Source of the DNA: Bubalus kerabau
Lineage: Eukaryota > Chordata > Mammalia > Artiodactyla > Bovidae
Reading direction: 5' to 3'
Length of the DNA: 64,000 nt
NCBI RefSeq assembly: GCF_029407905.1
Contig: NW_026577882.1
Span: 5,580,001 to 5,644,000 of the forward strand
The notes under the pieces are model-generated. The model was not told where the DNA came from. It worked only from the letters and a program-made list of their open reading frames with translations, and did no database searches. Both the position numbers and the translations under genes were made by a program. This document shows positions 22,460 to 35,101 of this stretch, piece by piece. Within the stretch, counting starts at the first letter, position 1; each line of letters starts with the position of its first letter.

Positions 22460-23864
22460 GTGTGTCCGGGACCTAATTTTCCTCTCCAGGGAAGGCAGGG
22501 ATCTCGGGGTTGCATTCCAGGCTCCCCCGGGGAGTCAGGCCTCGTCTCGAGGGGAAGCCAAGGACTCCGCTCTCCTCTCGAGTCGCGACGCGGGTCTCTT
22601 GGAGCCCCCTGAGCGGCCTCAAGGGAGTCCAGCCTCCTCTTCCGTTTGGAGAGAGGACCCGGGATTGCTCTCCAGGCCATGCAGGAAAAGAAGGCCCTCA
22701 GCTCGCGAGGACGGGGGCGTCTCAGGGGTTTCCTCGAGCTGCGGCGCCCGTGGGGGTTTTCTCCCGAGGCACGACGAGGATCTCAGGGAGCCTCTCGTGC
22801 GGCGCCAGGGGAGTCAGGTCTCCATGCGCGTGGCGAGGGGGAGCGCGTCCTGGCTCTCGAGTCACGGGAGGGGACTAGGGCCTCGAGACGCGTTGAAGAA
22901 GGACTCTCGAGGTCTTTGTCGGGGGGCGGCGGGAAACCCTCGTTTCCCTCGCCTTCTGCCGGGGACCTTAGGGAACTTCCCGGGGTGCCTCTGAGAGGCG
23001 AGGGATCCTGTGGAGGCGGCGGGGCCCCTCGGGACTCCGCTGGGTCTGGCGCAACGGAAGAGGGCCTCACCTCGAGGGGAGGCAGGAACCTCAGGCTTCC
23101 TCTGCGTTTCGGACTCCGACCGCAGAGTCCCTGCAGAGTTGGGACAGGAGAGTCAGGCCTCGTCTTGTCTGAGGAAGGGAACCCCGCTGGCCTCTCGAGT
23201 TGCTCAGGGGGTCTCAGGCCCCTCGTCGAGCTGTGTGTGGAACCCGCGGGTCTTTGCGGACGATGCACGGGGGTGGCAGTGCCCCTTCGTGTTGTGCCTT
23301 CACCCACAGGGTTGCCTTCGAAGAGGGGTCCGGGCCTCGGGTCCTTCTCAAGAGCGGACCGGGGAATCGGGGGCGTTCGGCCTGTGGCCCCACCCACGTG
23401 GCTCGGCTCGAATTTCCTCGTGAGACCGGCCTCATCCTGAGGTGCGCCGGGAAGGCCGGGAACCCCTTCCAGACCACGCAGGGGAATCGCCTCTCCTGTC
23501 GCGATCAGGAGGGGAGAAGGGGCTCAGAGGAAGCGGTGCCGGGACCCTCGGTGTTCCCCTCGGGGGAACCCGGCGTGTCGGGGGACTTTTGGGGGTCGCA
23601 GGAAGGCTGTCAGGGACCGTCTCGCCCTTCAGGGCGGAACAGGGGACTTCCCTTGAGACGCCGTCGCGGGCAAGGGCCTCATCTTGCCAAGCGGTGGGAA
23701 CCACGTGGTTTTTCTCGAGTTGCGGCGGCATTCTCGAGTTACGACGGGGATCTCAGCCTTCCCCTTGGGTTGGCCCTGGGAAGCCCAATCTTCCCCTCGG
23801 GTTGCGAGGGAAAGCTGGGGGTGGCGCTCGAGTCACTGCAGGGCCTAAGAGACCTCACCTAAGC
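22460..23864 (+). repeat. Satellite unit m17 (position 2, copy 1)
   Basis: 1,405 bp. CGCAGAGTCC (A at 23126) recurs in m33 at 45601, exactly +22,475. Carries GAGGCGGCGG near 23013 and CGGCTCGAATT near 23403. Counterparts are m26 and m33. Confidence 0.93.
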
Positions 23865-25269
23865 GTGTGTCCGGGACCTAATTTTCCTCTCCAGGGAAGG
23901 CAGGGATCTCGGGGTTGCATTCCAGGCTCCCCCGGGGAGTCAGGCCTCGTCTCGAGGGGAAGCCAAGGACTCCGCTCTCCTCTCGAGTCGCGACGCGGGT
24001 CTCTTGGAGCCCCCTGAGCGGCCTCAAGGGAGTCCAGCCTCCTCTTCCGTTTGGAGAGAGGACCCGGGATTGCTCTCCAGGCCATGCAGGAAAAGAAGGC
24101 CCTCAGCTCGCGAGGACGGGGGCGTCTCAGGGGTTTCCTCGAGCTGCGGCGCCCGTGGGGGTTTTCTCCCGAGGCACGACGAGGATCTCAGGGAGCCTCT
24201 CGTGCGGCGCCAGGGAAGTCAGGTCTCCATGCGCGTGGCGAGGGGGAGCGCGTCCTGGCTCTCGAGTCACGGGAGGGGACTAGGGCCTCGAGACGCGTTG
24301 AAGAAGGACTCTCGAGGTCTTTGTCGGGGGGCGGCGGGAAACCCTCGTTTCCCTCGCCTTCTGCCGGGGACCTTAGGGAACTTCCCGGGATGCCTCTGAG
24401 AGGCGAGGGATCCTGTGGAGGCGGCGGGGCCCCTCGGGACTCCGCTGGGTCTGGCGCAACGGAAGAGGGCCTCACCTCGAGGGGAGGCAGGAACCTCAGG
24501 CTTCCTCTGCGTTTCGGACTCCGACCGCAGGGTCCCTGCAGAGTTGGGACAGGAGAGTCAGGCCTCGTCTTGTCTGAGGAAGGGAACCCCGCTGGCCTCT
24601 CGAGTTGCTCAGGGGGTCTCAGGCCCCTCGTCGAGCTGTGTGTGGAACCCGCGGGTCTTTGCGGACGATGCACGGGGGTGGCAGTGCCCCTTCGTGTTGT
24701 GCCTTCAGCCACAGGGTTGCCTTCGAAGAGGGGTCCGGGCCTCGGGTCCTTCTCAAGAGCGGACCGGGGAATCGGGGGCGTTCGGCCTGTGGCCCCACCC
24801 ACGTGGCTCGGCTCGAATTTCCTCGTGAGACCGGCCTCATCCTGAGGTGCGCCGGGAAGGCCGGGAACCCCTTCCAGACCACGCAGGGGAATCGCCTCTC
24901 CTGTCGCGATCAGGAGGGGAGAAGGGGCTCAGAGGAAGCGGTGCCGGGACCCTCGGTGTTCCCCTCGGGGGAACCCGGCGTGTCGGGGGACTTTTGGGGG
25001 TCACAGGAAGGCTGTCAGGGACAGTCTCGCCCTTCAGGGCGGACCAGGGGACTTCCCTAGAGACGCCATCGCGGGCAAGTGCCTCATCTTGCCAAGCGGT
25101 GGGAACCACGTGGTTTTTCTCGAGTTGCGGCGGCATTCTCGAGTTACGACGGGGATCTCAGCCTTCCCCTTGGGTTGGCCCTGGGAAGCCCAATCTTCCC
25201 CTCGGGTTGCGAGAGAAAGCTGGGGGTTGCGCTCGAGTCACTGCAGGGCCTAAGAGACCTCACCTAAGC
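23865..25269 (+). repeat. Satellite unit m18 (position 3, copy 1)
   Basis: 1,405 bp. CCCGGGATGCC near 24385 is private. The 3' end carries a five-variant block: A25003, A25023, C25044, A25059 and T25080. This block recurs in m20 (+2,810) and m27 (+12,642). CGCCATCGCG near 25064 separates it from the other two copies. Confidence 0.93.
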
Positions 25270-26674
25270 GTGTGTCCGGGACCTAATTTTCCTCTCCAGG
25301 GAAGGCAGGGATCTCGGGGTTGCATTCCAGGCTCCCCCGGGGAGTCAGGCCTCGTCTCGAGGGGAAGCCAAGGACTCCGCTCTCCTCTCGATTCGCGACG
25401 CGGGTCTCCTGGAGCCCCTTGAGCGGCCTCAAGGGAGTCCAGCCTCCTCTTCCGTTTGGAGCGAGGACCCGGGATTGCTCTCCAGGCCATGCAGGAAAAG
25501 AAGGCCCTCAGCTCGCGAGGACGGGGGCGTCTCAGGGGTTTCCTCGAGCTGCGGCGCCCGTGGGGGTTTTCTCCCGAGGCGCGACGAGGATCTCAGGGAG
25601 CCTCTCGTGCGGCGCCAGGGGAGTCAGGTCTCCATGCGCGTGGCGAGGGGGAGCGCGTCCTGGCTCTCGAGTCACGGGAGGGGACTAGGGCCTCGAGACG
25701 CGTTGAAGAAGGACTCTCGAGGTCTTTGTCGGGGGGCGGCGGGAAACCTTCGTTTCCCTCGCCTTCTGCCGGGGACCTTAGGGAACTTTCCAGGGTGCCT
25801 CTGAGAGGCGAGGGATCCTGTGGAGGTGGCGGGGCCCCTCGGGACTCCGCTGGGTCTGGCGCAACGGAAGAGGGCCTCACCTCGAGGGGAGGCAGGAACC
25901 TCAGGCTTCCTCTGCGTTTCGGACTCCGACCGCAGGGTCCCTGCAGAGTTGGGACAGGAGAGTCAGGCCTCGTCTTGTCTGAGGAAGGGAACCCCTCTGG
26001 CCTCTCGAGTTGCTCGGGGGGTCTCAGGCCCCTCGTCGAGCTGTGTGTGGAACCCGCGGGTCTTTGCGGACGATGCACGGGGGTGGCAGTGCCCCTTCGT
26101 GTTGTGCCTTCACCCACAGGGTTGCCTTCGAAGAGGGGTCCGGGCCTCGGGTCCTTCTCAAGAGCGGACCGGGGAATCGGGGGCGTTCGGCCTGTGGCCC
26201 CACCCACGTGGCTCGTCTCGAATTTCCTCGTGAGACCGGCCTCATCCTGAGGTGCGCCGGGAAGGCCGGGAACCCCTTCCAGACCACGCAGGGGAATCGC
26301 CTCTCCTGTCGCGAACAGGAGGGAAGAAGGGGCTGAGAGGAAGCGGTGCCGGGACCCTCGGTGTTCCCCTCGGGGGAACCCGGCGTGTCGGGGGACTTTT
26401 GGGGGTCGCAGGAAGGCTGTCAGGGACCGTCTCGCCCTTCAGGGCGGAACAGGGGACTTCCCTTGAGACGCCGTCGCGGGCAAGGGCCTCATCTTGCCAA
26501 GCGGTGGGAACCACGTGGTTTTTCTCGAGTTGCGGCGGCATTCTCGAGTTACGACGGGGATCTCAGCCTTCCCCTTGGGTTGGCCCTGGGAAGCCCAATC
26601 TTCCCCTTGGGTTGCGAGGGAAAGCTGGGGGTTGCGCTCGAGTCACTGCAGGGTCTAAGAGACCTCACCTAAGC
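25270..26674 (+). repeat. Satellite unit m19 (position 4, copy 1, first tandem copy)
   Basis: 1,405 bp. CTCGATTCGCG near 25387, GGAGCGAGGACC near 25460, GGGAAACCTTCG near 25741, ACCCCTCTGG near 25991, CGCGAACAGGAGGGAAG near 26311 and T26608. All recur in m21 (+2,810) and most in m28. GGGGCTGAGAGG near 26329 is private. Confidence 0.93.
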
Positions 26675-28079
26675 GTGTGTCCAGGACCTAATTTTCCTCT
26701 CCAGGGAAGGCAGGGATCTCGGGGTTGCATTCCAGGCTCCCCCGGGGAGTCAGGCCTCGTCTCGAGGGGAAGCCAAGGACTCCGCTCTCCTCTCGAGTCG
26801 CGACGCGGGTCTCTTGGAGCCCCCTGAGCAGACTCAAGGGAGTCCAGCCTCCTCTTCCGTTTGGAGAGAGGACCCGGGATTGCTCTCCAGGCCATGCAGG
26901 AAGAGAAGGCCCTCAGCTCGCGAGGACGGGGGCGTCTCAGGGGTTTCCTTGAGCTGCGGCGCCCGTGGGGGTTTTCTCCCGAGGCACGACGAGGATCTCA
27001 GGGAGCCTCTCGTGCGGCGCCAGGGGAGTCAGGTCTCCATGCGCGTGGCGAGGGGGAGCGCGTCCTGGCTCTCGAGTCACGGGAGGGGACTAGGGCCTCG
27101 AGACGCGTTGAAGAAGGACTCTCGAGGTCTTTGTCGGGGGGCGGCGGGAAACCCTCGTTTCCCTCGCCTTCTGCCGGGGACCTTAGGGAACTTCCCAGGG
27201 TGCCTCTGAGAGGCGAGGGATCCTGTGGAGGTGGCGGGGCCCCTCGGGACTCCGCTGGGTCTGGCGCAACGGAAGAGGGCCTCACCTCGAGGGGAGGCAG
27301 GAACCTCAGGCTTCCTCTGCGTTTCCGACTCCGACCGCAGGGTCTCTGCAGAGTTGGGACAGGAGAGTCAGGCCTCGTCTTGTCTGAGGAAGGGAACCCC
27401 GCTGGCCTATCGAGTTGCTCGGGGGGTCTCAGGCCCCTCGTCGAGCTGTGTGTGGAACCCGCGGGTCTTTGCGGACGATGCACGGGGGTGGCAGTGCCCC
27501 TTCGTGTTGTGCCTTCAGCCACAGGGTTGCCTTCGAAGAGGGGTCCGGGCCTCGGGTCCTTCTCAAGAGCGGACCGGGGAATCGGGGGCGTTCGGCCTGT
27601 GGCCCCACCCACGTGGCTCGTCTCGAATTTCCTCGTGAGACCGGCCTCATCCTGAGGTGCGCCGGGAAGGCCGGGAACCCCTTCCAGACCACGCAGGGGA
27701 ATCGCCTCTCCTGTCGCGATCAGGAGGGGAGAAGGGGCTCAGAGGAAGCGGTGCCGGGACCCTCGGTGTTCCCCTCGGGGGAACCCGGCGTGTCGGGGGA
27801 CTTTTGGGGGTCACAGGAAGGCTGTCAGGGACAGTCTCGCCCTTCAGGGCGGACCAGGGGACTTCCCTAGAGACGCCGTCGCGGGCAAGTGCCTCATCTT
27901 GCCAAGAGGTGGGAACCACGTGGTTTTTCTCGAGTTGCGGCGGCATTCTCGAGTTACGACGGGGATCTCAGCCTTCCCCTTGGGTTGGCCCTGGGAAGCC
28001 CAATCTTCCCCTCGGGTTGCGAGAGAAAGCTGGGGGTTGCGCTCGAGTCACTGCAGGGCCTAAGAGACCTCACCTAAGC
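26675..28079 (+). repeat. Satellite unit m20 (position 5, copy 1, first tandem copy)
   Basis: 1,405 bp. GAGCAGACTC (A26830, A26832) and TTCCTTGAGC near 26946 recur in m22 and m29. GTTTCCGACTCC near 27321, GGGTCTCTGC near 27340 and CCTATCGAG near 27416 are private. Its 3' end has the five-variant block of m18, starting at A27813. Confidence 0.93.
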
Positions 28080-29484
28080 GTGTGTCCGGGACCTAATTTT
28101 CCTCTCCAGGGAAGGCAGGGATCTCGGGGTTGCATTCCAGGCTCCCCCGGGGAGTCAGGCCTCGTCTCGAGGGGAAGCCAAGGACTCCGCTCTCCTCTCG
28201 ATTCGCGACGCGGGTCTCCTGGAGCCCCTTGAGCGGCCTCAAGGGAGTCCAGCCTCCTCTTCCGTTTGGAGCGAGGACCCGGGATTGCTCTCCAGGCCAT
28301 GCAGGAAAAGAAGGCCCTCAGCTCGCGAGGACGGGGGCGTCTCAGGGGTTTCCTCGAGCTGCGGCGCCCGTGGGGGTTTTCTCCCGAGGCGCGACGAGGA
28401 TCTCAGGGAGCCTCTCGTGCGGCGCCAGGGGAGTCAGGTCTCCATGCGCGTGGCGAGGGGGAGCGCGTCCTGGCTCTCGAGTCACGGGAGGGGACTAGGG
28501 CCTCGAGACGCGTTGAAGAAGGACTCTCGAGGTCTTTGTCGGGGGGCGGCGGGAAACCTTCGTTTCCCTCGCCTTCTGCCGGGGACCTTAGGGAACTTTC
28601 CAGGGTGCCTCTGAGAGGCGAGGGATCCTGTGGAGGTGGCGGGGCCCCTCGGGACTCCGCTGGGTCTGGCGCAACGGAAGAGGGCCTCACCTCGAGGGGA
28701 GGCAGGAACCTCAGGCTTCCTCTGCGTTTCGGACTCCGACCGCAGGGTCCCTGCAGAGTTGGGACAGGAGAGTCAGGCCTCGTCTTGTCTGAGGAAGGGA
28801 ACCCCTCTGGCCTCTCGAGTTGCTCGGGGGGTCTCAGGCCCCTCGTCGAGCTGTGTGTGGAACCCGCGGGTCTTTGCGGACGATGCACGGGGGTGGCAGT
28901 GCCCCTTCGTGTTGTGCCTTCACCCACAGGGTTGCCTTCGAAGAGGGGTCCGGGCCTCGGGTCCTTCTCAAGAGCGGACCGGGGAATCGGGGGCGTTCGG
29001 CCTGTGGCCCCACCCACGTGGCTCGTCTCGAATTTCCTCGTGAGACCGGCCTCATCCTGAGGTGCGCCGGGAAGGCCGGGAACCCCTTCCAGACCACGCA
29101 GGGGAATCGCCTCTCCTGTCGCGAACAGGAGGGAAGAAGGGGCTCAGAGGAAGCGGTGCCGGGACCCTCGGTGTTCCCCTCGGGGGAACCCGGCGTGTCG
29201 GGGGACTTTTGGGGGTCGCAGGAAGGCTGTCAGGGACCGTCTCGCCCTTCAGGGCGGAACAGGGGACTTCCCTTGAGACGCCGTCGCGGGCAAGGGCCTC
29301 ATCTTGCCAAGCGGTGGGAACCACGTGGTTTTTCTCGAGTTGCGGCGGCATTCTCGAGTTACGACGGGGATCTCAGCCTTCCCCTTGGGTTGGCCCTGGG
29401 AAGCCCAATCTTCCCCTTGGGTTGCGAGGGAAAGCTGGGGGTTGCGCTCGAGTCACTGCAGGGTCTAAGAGACCTCACCTAAGC
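28080..29484 (+). repeat. Satellite unit m21 (position 4, second tandem copy)
   Basis: 1,405 bp. Near-identical to m19; the clear difference is GGGGCTCAGAGG near 29139 where m19 has CTGAG. It maps to m28 at +9,832 (T29418 to T39250). Confidence 0.94.
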
Positions 29485-30889
29485 GTGTGTCCAGGACCTA
29501 ATTTTCCTCTCCAGGGAAGGCAGGGATCTCGGGGTTGCATTCCAGGCTCCCCCGGGGAGTCAGGCCTCGTCTCGAGGGGAAGCCAAGGACTCCGCTCTCC
29601 TCTCGAGTCGCGACGCGGGTCTCTTGGAGCCCCCTGAGCAGACTCAAGGGAGTCCAGCCTCCTCTTCCGTTTGGAGAGAGGACCCGGGATTGCTCTCCAG
29701 GCCATGCAGGAAGAGAAGGCCCTCAGCTCGCGAGGACGGGGGCGTCTCAGGGGTTTCCTTGAGCTGCGGCGCCCGTGGGGGTTTTCTCCCGAGGCACGAC
29801 GAGGATCTCAGGGAGCCTCTCGTGCGGCGCCAGGGGAGTCAGGTCTCCATGCGCGTGGCGAGGGGGAGCGCGTCCTGGCTCTCGAGTCACGGGAGGGGAC
29901 TAGGGCCTCGAGACGCGTTGAAGAAGGACTCTCGAGGTCTTTGTCGGGGGGCGGCGGGAAACCCTCGTTTCCCTCGCCTTCTGCCGGGGACCTTAGGGAA
30001 CTTCCCAGGGTGCCTCTGAGAGGCGAGGGATCCTGTGGAGGTGGCGGGGCCCCTCGGGATTCCGCTGGGTCTGGCGCAACGGAAGAGGGCCTCACCTCGA
30101 GGGGAGGCAGGAACCTCAGGCTTCCTCTGCGTTTCGGACTCCGACCGCAGGGTCCCTGCAGAGTTGGGACAGGAGAGTCAGGCCTCGTCTTGTCTGAGGA
30201 AGGGAACCCCGCTGGCCTCTCGAGTTGCTCAGGGGGTCTCAGGCCCCTCGTCGAGCTGTGTGTGGAACCCGCGGGTCTTTGCGGACGATGCACGGGGGTG
30301 GCAGTGCCCCTTCGTGTTGTGCCTTCAGCCACAGGGTTGCCTTCGAAGAGGGGTCCGGGCCTCGGGTCCTTCTCAAGAGCGGACCGGGGAATCGGGGGCG
30401 TTCGGCCTGTGGCCCCACCCACGTGGCTCGTCTCGAATTTCCTCGTGAGACCGGCCTCATCCTGAGGTGCGCCGGGAAGGCCGGGAACCCCTTCCAGACC
30501 ACGCAGGGGAATCGCCTCTCCTGTCGCGATCAGGAGGGCAGAAGGGGCTCAGAGGAAGCGGTGCCGGGACCCTCGGTGTTGCCCTCGGGGGAACCCGGCG
30601 TGTCGGGGGACTTTTGGGGGTCGCAGGAAGGCTGTCAGGGACCGTCTCGCCCTTCAGGGCGGAACAGGGGACTTCCCTTGAGACGCCGTCGCGGGCAAGG
30701 GCCTCATCTTGCCAAGCGGTGGGAACCACGTGGTTTTTCTCGAGTTGCGGTGGCATTCTGGAGGTACGACGGGGATCTCAGCCTTCCCCTTGGGTTGTCC
30801 CTGGGAAGCCCAATCTTCCCCTCGGGTTGCGAGGGAAAGCTGGGGGTTGCGCTGGAGTCACTGCAGGGCCTAAGAGACCTCACCTAAGC
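29485..30889 (+). repeat. Satellite unit m22 (position 5, second tandem copy)
   Basis: 1,405 bp. The 5' half copies m20 (A29640, A29642). The rest has CGGGATTCCGC near 30056, GAGGGCAGAAGG near 30535 and GTTGCCCTCG near 30579, which recur in m29 (except the first). The 3' end is distinctive: GGTGGCATTCTGGAGGTAC near 30749, GGTTGTCCC near 30794 and CGCTGGAGTC near 30850, which lose two CTCGAG sites. Confidence 0.93.
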
Positions 30890-32293
30890 GTGTGTCCGGG
30901 ACCTAATTTTCCTCTCCAGGGAAGGCAGGGATCTCGGGGTTGCATTCCAGGCTCCCCCGGGGAGTCAGGCCTCGTCTCGAGGGGAAGCCAAGGACTCCGC
31001 TCTCCTCTCGAGTCGCGACGCGGGTCTCTTGGAGCCCCCTGAGCGGCCTCAAGGGAGTCCAGCCTCCTCTTCCGTTTGGAGAGAGGACCCGGGATTGCTC
31101 TCCAGGCCATGCAGGAAAAGAAGGCCCTCAGCTCGCGAGGACGGGGGCGTCTCAGGGGTTTCCTCGAGCTGCGGCGCCCGTGGGGGTTTTCTCCCGAGGC
31201 GCGACGAGGATCTCAGGGAGCCTCTCGTGCGGCGCCAGGGAAGTCAGGTCTCCATGCGCGTGGCGAGGGGGAGCGCGTCCTGGCTCTCGAGTCACGGGAG
31301 GGGACTAGGGCCTCGAGACGCGTTGAAGAAGGACTCTCGAGGTCTTTCTCGGGGGGCGGCGGGAAACCCTCGTGTCCCTCGCCTTCTGCCGGGGACCTTA
31401 GGGAACTTCCCAGGGTGCCTCTGAGAGGCGAGGGATCCTGTGGAGGTGGCGGGGTCCTTCGGGACTCCGCTGGGTCTGGCGCAACGGAAGAGGGCCTCAC
31501 CTCGAGGGGAGGCAGGAACCTCAGGCTTCCTCTGCGTTTCGGACTCCGACCGCAGGGTCCCTGCAGAGTTGGGACAGGAGAGTCAGGCCTCGTCTTGTCT
31601 GAGGAAGGGAACCCCGCTGGCCTCTCGAGTTGCTCAGGGGGTCTCAGGCCCCTCGTCGAGCTGTGTGTGGAACCCGCGGGTCTTTGCGGACGATGCACGG
31701 GGTGGCAGTGCCCCTTCGTGTTGTGCCTTCACCCACAGGATAGCCTTCGAAGAGGGGTCCGGGCCTCGGGTCCTTCTCAAGAGCGGACCGGGGAATCGGG
31801 GGCGTTCGGCCTGTGGCCCCACCCACGTGGCTCGTCTCGAATTTCCTCGTGAGACCGGCCTCATCCTGAGGTGCGCCGGGAAGGCCGGGAACCCCTTCCA
31901 GACCACGCAGGGGAATCGCCTCTCCTGTCGCGATCAGGAGGGGAGAAGGGGCTCAGAGGAAGCGGTGCCGGGACCCTCGGTGTTCCCCTCGGGGGAACCC
32001 GGCGTGTCGGGAGACTTTTGGGGTTCGCAGGAAGGCTGTCAGGGACCGTCTCGCCCTTCAGGGCGGAACAGGGGACTTCCCTTGAGACGCCGTCGCGGGC
32101 AAGGGCCTCATCTTGCCAAGCGGTGGGAACCACGTGGTTTTTCTCGAGTTGCGGCGGCATTCTCGAGTTACGACGGGGATCTCAGCCTTCCCCTTGGGTT
32201 GGCCCTGGGAAGCCCAATCTTCCCCTCTGGTTGCGAGAGAAAGCTGGGGGTTGCGCTCGAGTCACTGCAGGGCCTAAGAGACCTCACCTAAGC
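30890..32293 (+). repeat. Satellite unit m23 (position 6, copy 1)
   Basis: 1,404 bp; one G is lost from the G run at about 31699 (CACGGGGTGG). GGGGTCCTTCGG near 31451, CACAGGATAGCC near 31734, CGGGAGACTTTTGGGGTTCG near 32009 and CCTCTGGTTGCGAGAG near 32223. The last is shared with the end of m29, not with its positional counterpart m30. Confidence 0.92.
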
Positions 32294-33696
32294 GTGTGTC
32301 CGGGACCTAATTTTCCTCTCCAGGGAAGGCAGGGATCTCGGGGTTGCATTCCAGGCTCCCCCGGGAAGTCAGGCCTCATCTCGAGGGGCAGCCAAGACTC
32401 CGCTCTCCTCTCGAGTCGCGACGCGGTCTCTTGGAGCCCCCTGAGCAGCCTCAAGGGAGTCCAGCCTCCTCTTCCGTTTGGAGAGAGGACCCGGGATTGC
32501 TCTCCAGGCCATGCAGGAAAAGAAGGCCCTCAGCTCGCGAGGACGGGGGCGTCTCAGGGGTTTCCTCGAGCTGCGGCGCCCGTGGGGGTTTTCTCCCGAG
32601 GCACGACGAGGATCTCAGGGAGCCTCTCGTGCGGCGCCAGGGAAGTCAGGTCTCCATGCGCGTGGCGAGGGGGAGCGCGTCCTGGCTCTCGAGTCACGGG
32701 AGGGGACTAGGGCCTCGAGACGCGTTGAAGAAGGACCCTCGACGTCTTTCTCGGGGGGTGGCGGGAAACCCTCGTTTCCCTCGCCTTCTGCCGGGGACCT
32801 TAGGGAACTTCCCAGGGTGCCTCTGAAAAGCGAGGGATCCTGCGGAGGTGGCGGGGCCCCACGGGATTCCGCTGGGTCTGGCGCAACGGAAGAGGGCCTC
32901 ACCTCGAGGGGAGGCAGGAACCTCAGGCTTCCTCTGCGTTTCGGACTCCGACCGCAGGGTCCCTGCAGAGTTGGGACAGGAGAGTCAGGCCTCGTCTTGT
33001 CTGAGGAAGGGAACCCCGCTGGCCTCTCGAGCTGCTCAGGGGGTCTCAGGCCCCTCGTCGAGCTGTGTGTGGAACCCGCGGGTCTTTGCGGACGATGCAC
33101 GGGGGTGGCAGTGCCCCTTCGTGTTGTGCCTTCACCCACAGGGTTGCCTTCGAAGAGGGGTCCGGGCCTCGGGTCCTTCTCAAGAGCGGACCGGGGAATC
33201 GGGGGCGTTCGGCCTGTGGCCCCACCCACGTGGCTCGTCTCGAATTTCCTCATGAGACCGGCCTCATCCTGAGGTGCGCCGGGAAGGCCGGGAACCCCTT
33301 CCAGACCACGCAGGGGAATCGCCTCTCCTGTCGCGATCAGGAGGGGAGAAGGGGCTCAGAGGAAGCGGTGCCGGGACCCTCGGTGTTCCCCTCGGGGGAA
33401 CCCGGCGTGTCGGGGGACTTTTGGGGGTCGCAGGAAGGCTGTCAGGGACCGTCTCGCCCTTCAGGGCAGAACAGGGGACTTCCCTTGAGACGCCGTGGCG
33501 GGCAAGGGCCTCATCTTGCCAAGCGGTGGGAACCACGTGGTTTTTCTCGAGTTGCGGCGGCATTCTCGAGTTACGAAGGGGATCTCAGCCTTCCCCTTGG
33601 GTTGGCCCTGGGAAGCCCAATCTTCCCCTCGGGTTGCGAGAGAAAGCTGGGGGTGGCGCTCGAGTCACTGCAGGGCCTAAGAGACCTCACCTAAGC
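32294..33696 (+). repeat. Satellite unit m24 (position 7, copy 1)
   Basis: 1,403 bp; two single-G losses near 32396 (CCAAGACTCC) and 32426 (ACGCGGTCTC). Also CGGGAAGTC, CCTCATCTCG, GACCCTCGACG near 32737, GAAAAGCGAGG near 32824, CCCACGGGATTCC near 32859, CGAGCTGCTC near 33027 and TACGAAGGGG near 33574. The whole set recurs in m31 at +9,833. Confidence 0.95.
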
Positions 33697-35101
33697 GTGT
33701 GTCCGGGACCTAATTTTCCTCTCCATGGAAGGCAGGGATCTCGGGGTTGCATTCCAGGCTCCCCCGGGGAGTCAGGCCTCGTCTCGAGGGGAAGCCAAGG
33801 ACTCCGCTCTCCTCTCGAGTCGCGACGCGGTTCTCTTGGAGCCCCCTGAGCGGCCTCAAGGGAGTCCAGCCTCCTCTTCCGTTTGGAGAGAGGACCCGGG
33901 ATTGCTCTCCAGCCCATGCAGGAAAAGAAGGCCCTCAGCTCGCGAGGACGGGGGCGTCTCAGGGGTTTCCTCGAGCTGCGGCGCCCGTGGGGGTTTTCTC
34001 CCGAGGCACGACGAGGATCTCAGGGAGCCTCTCGTGCGGCGCCAGGGGAGTCAGGTCTCCATGCGCGTGGCGAGGGGGAGCGCGTCCTGGCTCTCGAGTC
34101 ACGGGAGGGGACTAGGGCCTCGAGACGCGTTGAAGAAGGACTCTCGAGGTCTTTGTCGGGGGGCGGCGGGAAACCCTCGTTTCCCTCGCCTTCTGCCGGG
34201 GACCTTAGGGAACTTCCCGGGGTGCCTCTGAGAGGCGAGGGATCCTGTGGAGGCGGCAGGGCCCCTCGGGACTCCGCTGGGTCTGGCGCAACGAAAGAGG
34301 GCCTCACCTCGAGGGGAGGCAGGAACCTCAGGCTTCCTCTCCGTTTCGGACTCCGACCGCAGGGTCCCTGCAGAGTTGGGACAGGAGAGTCAGGCCTCGT
34401 CTTGTCTGAGGAAGGGAACCCCGCTGGCCTCTCGAGTTGCTCAGGGGGTCTCAGGCCCCTCGTCGAGCTGTGTGTGGAACCCGCGGGTCTTTGCGGACGA
34501 TGCACGGGGGTGGCAGTGCCCCTTCGTGTTGTGCCTTCACCCACAGGGTTGCCTTCGAAGAGGGGTCCGGGCCTCGGGTCCTTCTCAAGAGCGGACCGGG
34601 GAATCGGGGGCGTTCGGCCTGTGGCCCCACCCACGTGGCTCGGCTCGAATTTCCTCGTGAGACCGGCCTCATCCTGAGGTGCGCCGGGAAGGCCGGGAAC
34701 CCCTTCCAGACCACGCAGGGGAATCGCCTCTCCTGTCGCGATCAGGAGGGGAGAAGGGGCTCAGAGGAAGCGGTGCCGGGACCCTCGGTGTTCCCCTCGG
34801 GGGAACCCGGCGTGTCGGGGGACTTTTGGGGGTCGCAGGAAGGCTGTCAGGGACCGTCTCGCCCTTCAGGGCGGAACAGGGGACTTCCCTTGAGACGCCG
34901 TCGCGGGCAAGGGCCTCATCTTGCCAAGCGGTGGGAACCACGTGGTTTTTCTCGAGTTGCGGCGGCATTCTCGAGTTACGACGGGGATCTCAGCCTTCCC
35001 CTTGGGTTGGCCCTGGGAAGCCCAATCTTCCCCTCGGGTTGCGAGGGAAAGCTGGGGGTGGCGCTCGAGTCACTGCAGGGCCTAAGAGACCTCACCTAAG
35101 C
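33697..35101 (+). repeat. Satellite unit m25 (position 1, copy 2)
   Basis: 1,405 bp. CTCCATGGAAGG near 33721, GCGGTTCTC near 33828, CCAGCCCATG near 33909 and AACGAAAGAGG near 34290 recur in m32 at +9,833. The 3' half instead resembles m26/m27 (CGGCTCGAATT near 34640). Confidence 0.94.

Larger units (their letters stand above)
25003..30622 (+). repeat. Two-unit (2,810-bp) tandem duplication
   Basis: 25003-27812 is repeated from 27813, with markers at exactly +2,810: A25003/A27813, A25059/A27869, T26608/T29418 and A26830/A29640. Similarity to the second copy fades within m22, so the right end is approximate. A third copy lies at 37645 onward (+9,832 from the second). Confidence 0.85.
21055..33696 (+). 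repeat. Seven-unit higher-order repeat, copy 1 (m16-m24, expanded to nine units)
   Basis: Order: m16, m17, m18, m19, m20, then the extra pair m21, m22, then m23, m24. Its first part maps to copy 2 at +12,642 (m16 to m25, m19 to m28) and, after the extra pair, at +9,832/9,833 (m21 to m28, m24 to m31). The 2,810-bp difference between the offsets equals the extra pair exactly. Confidence 0.85.
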
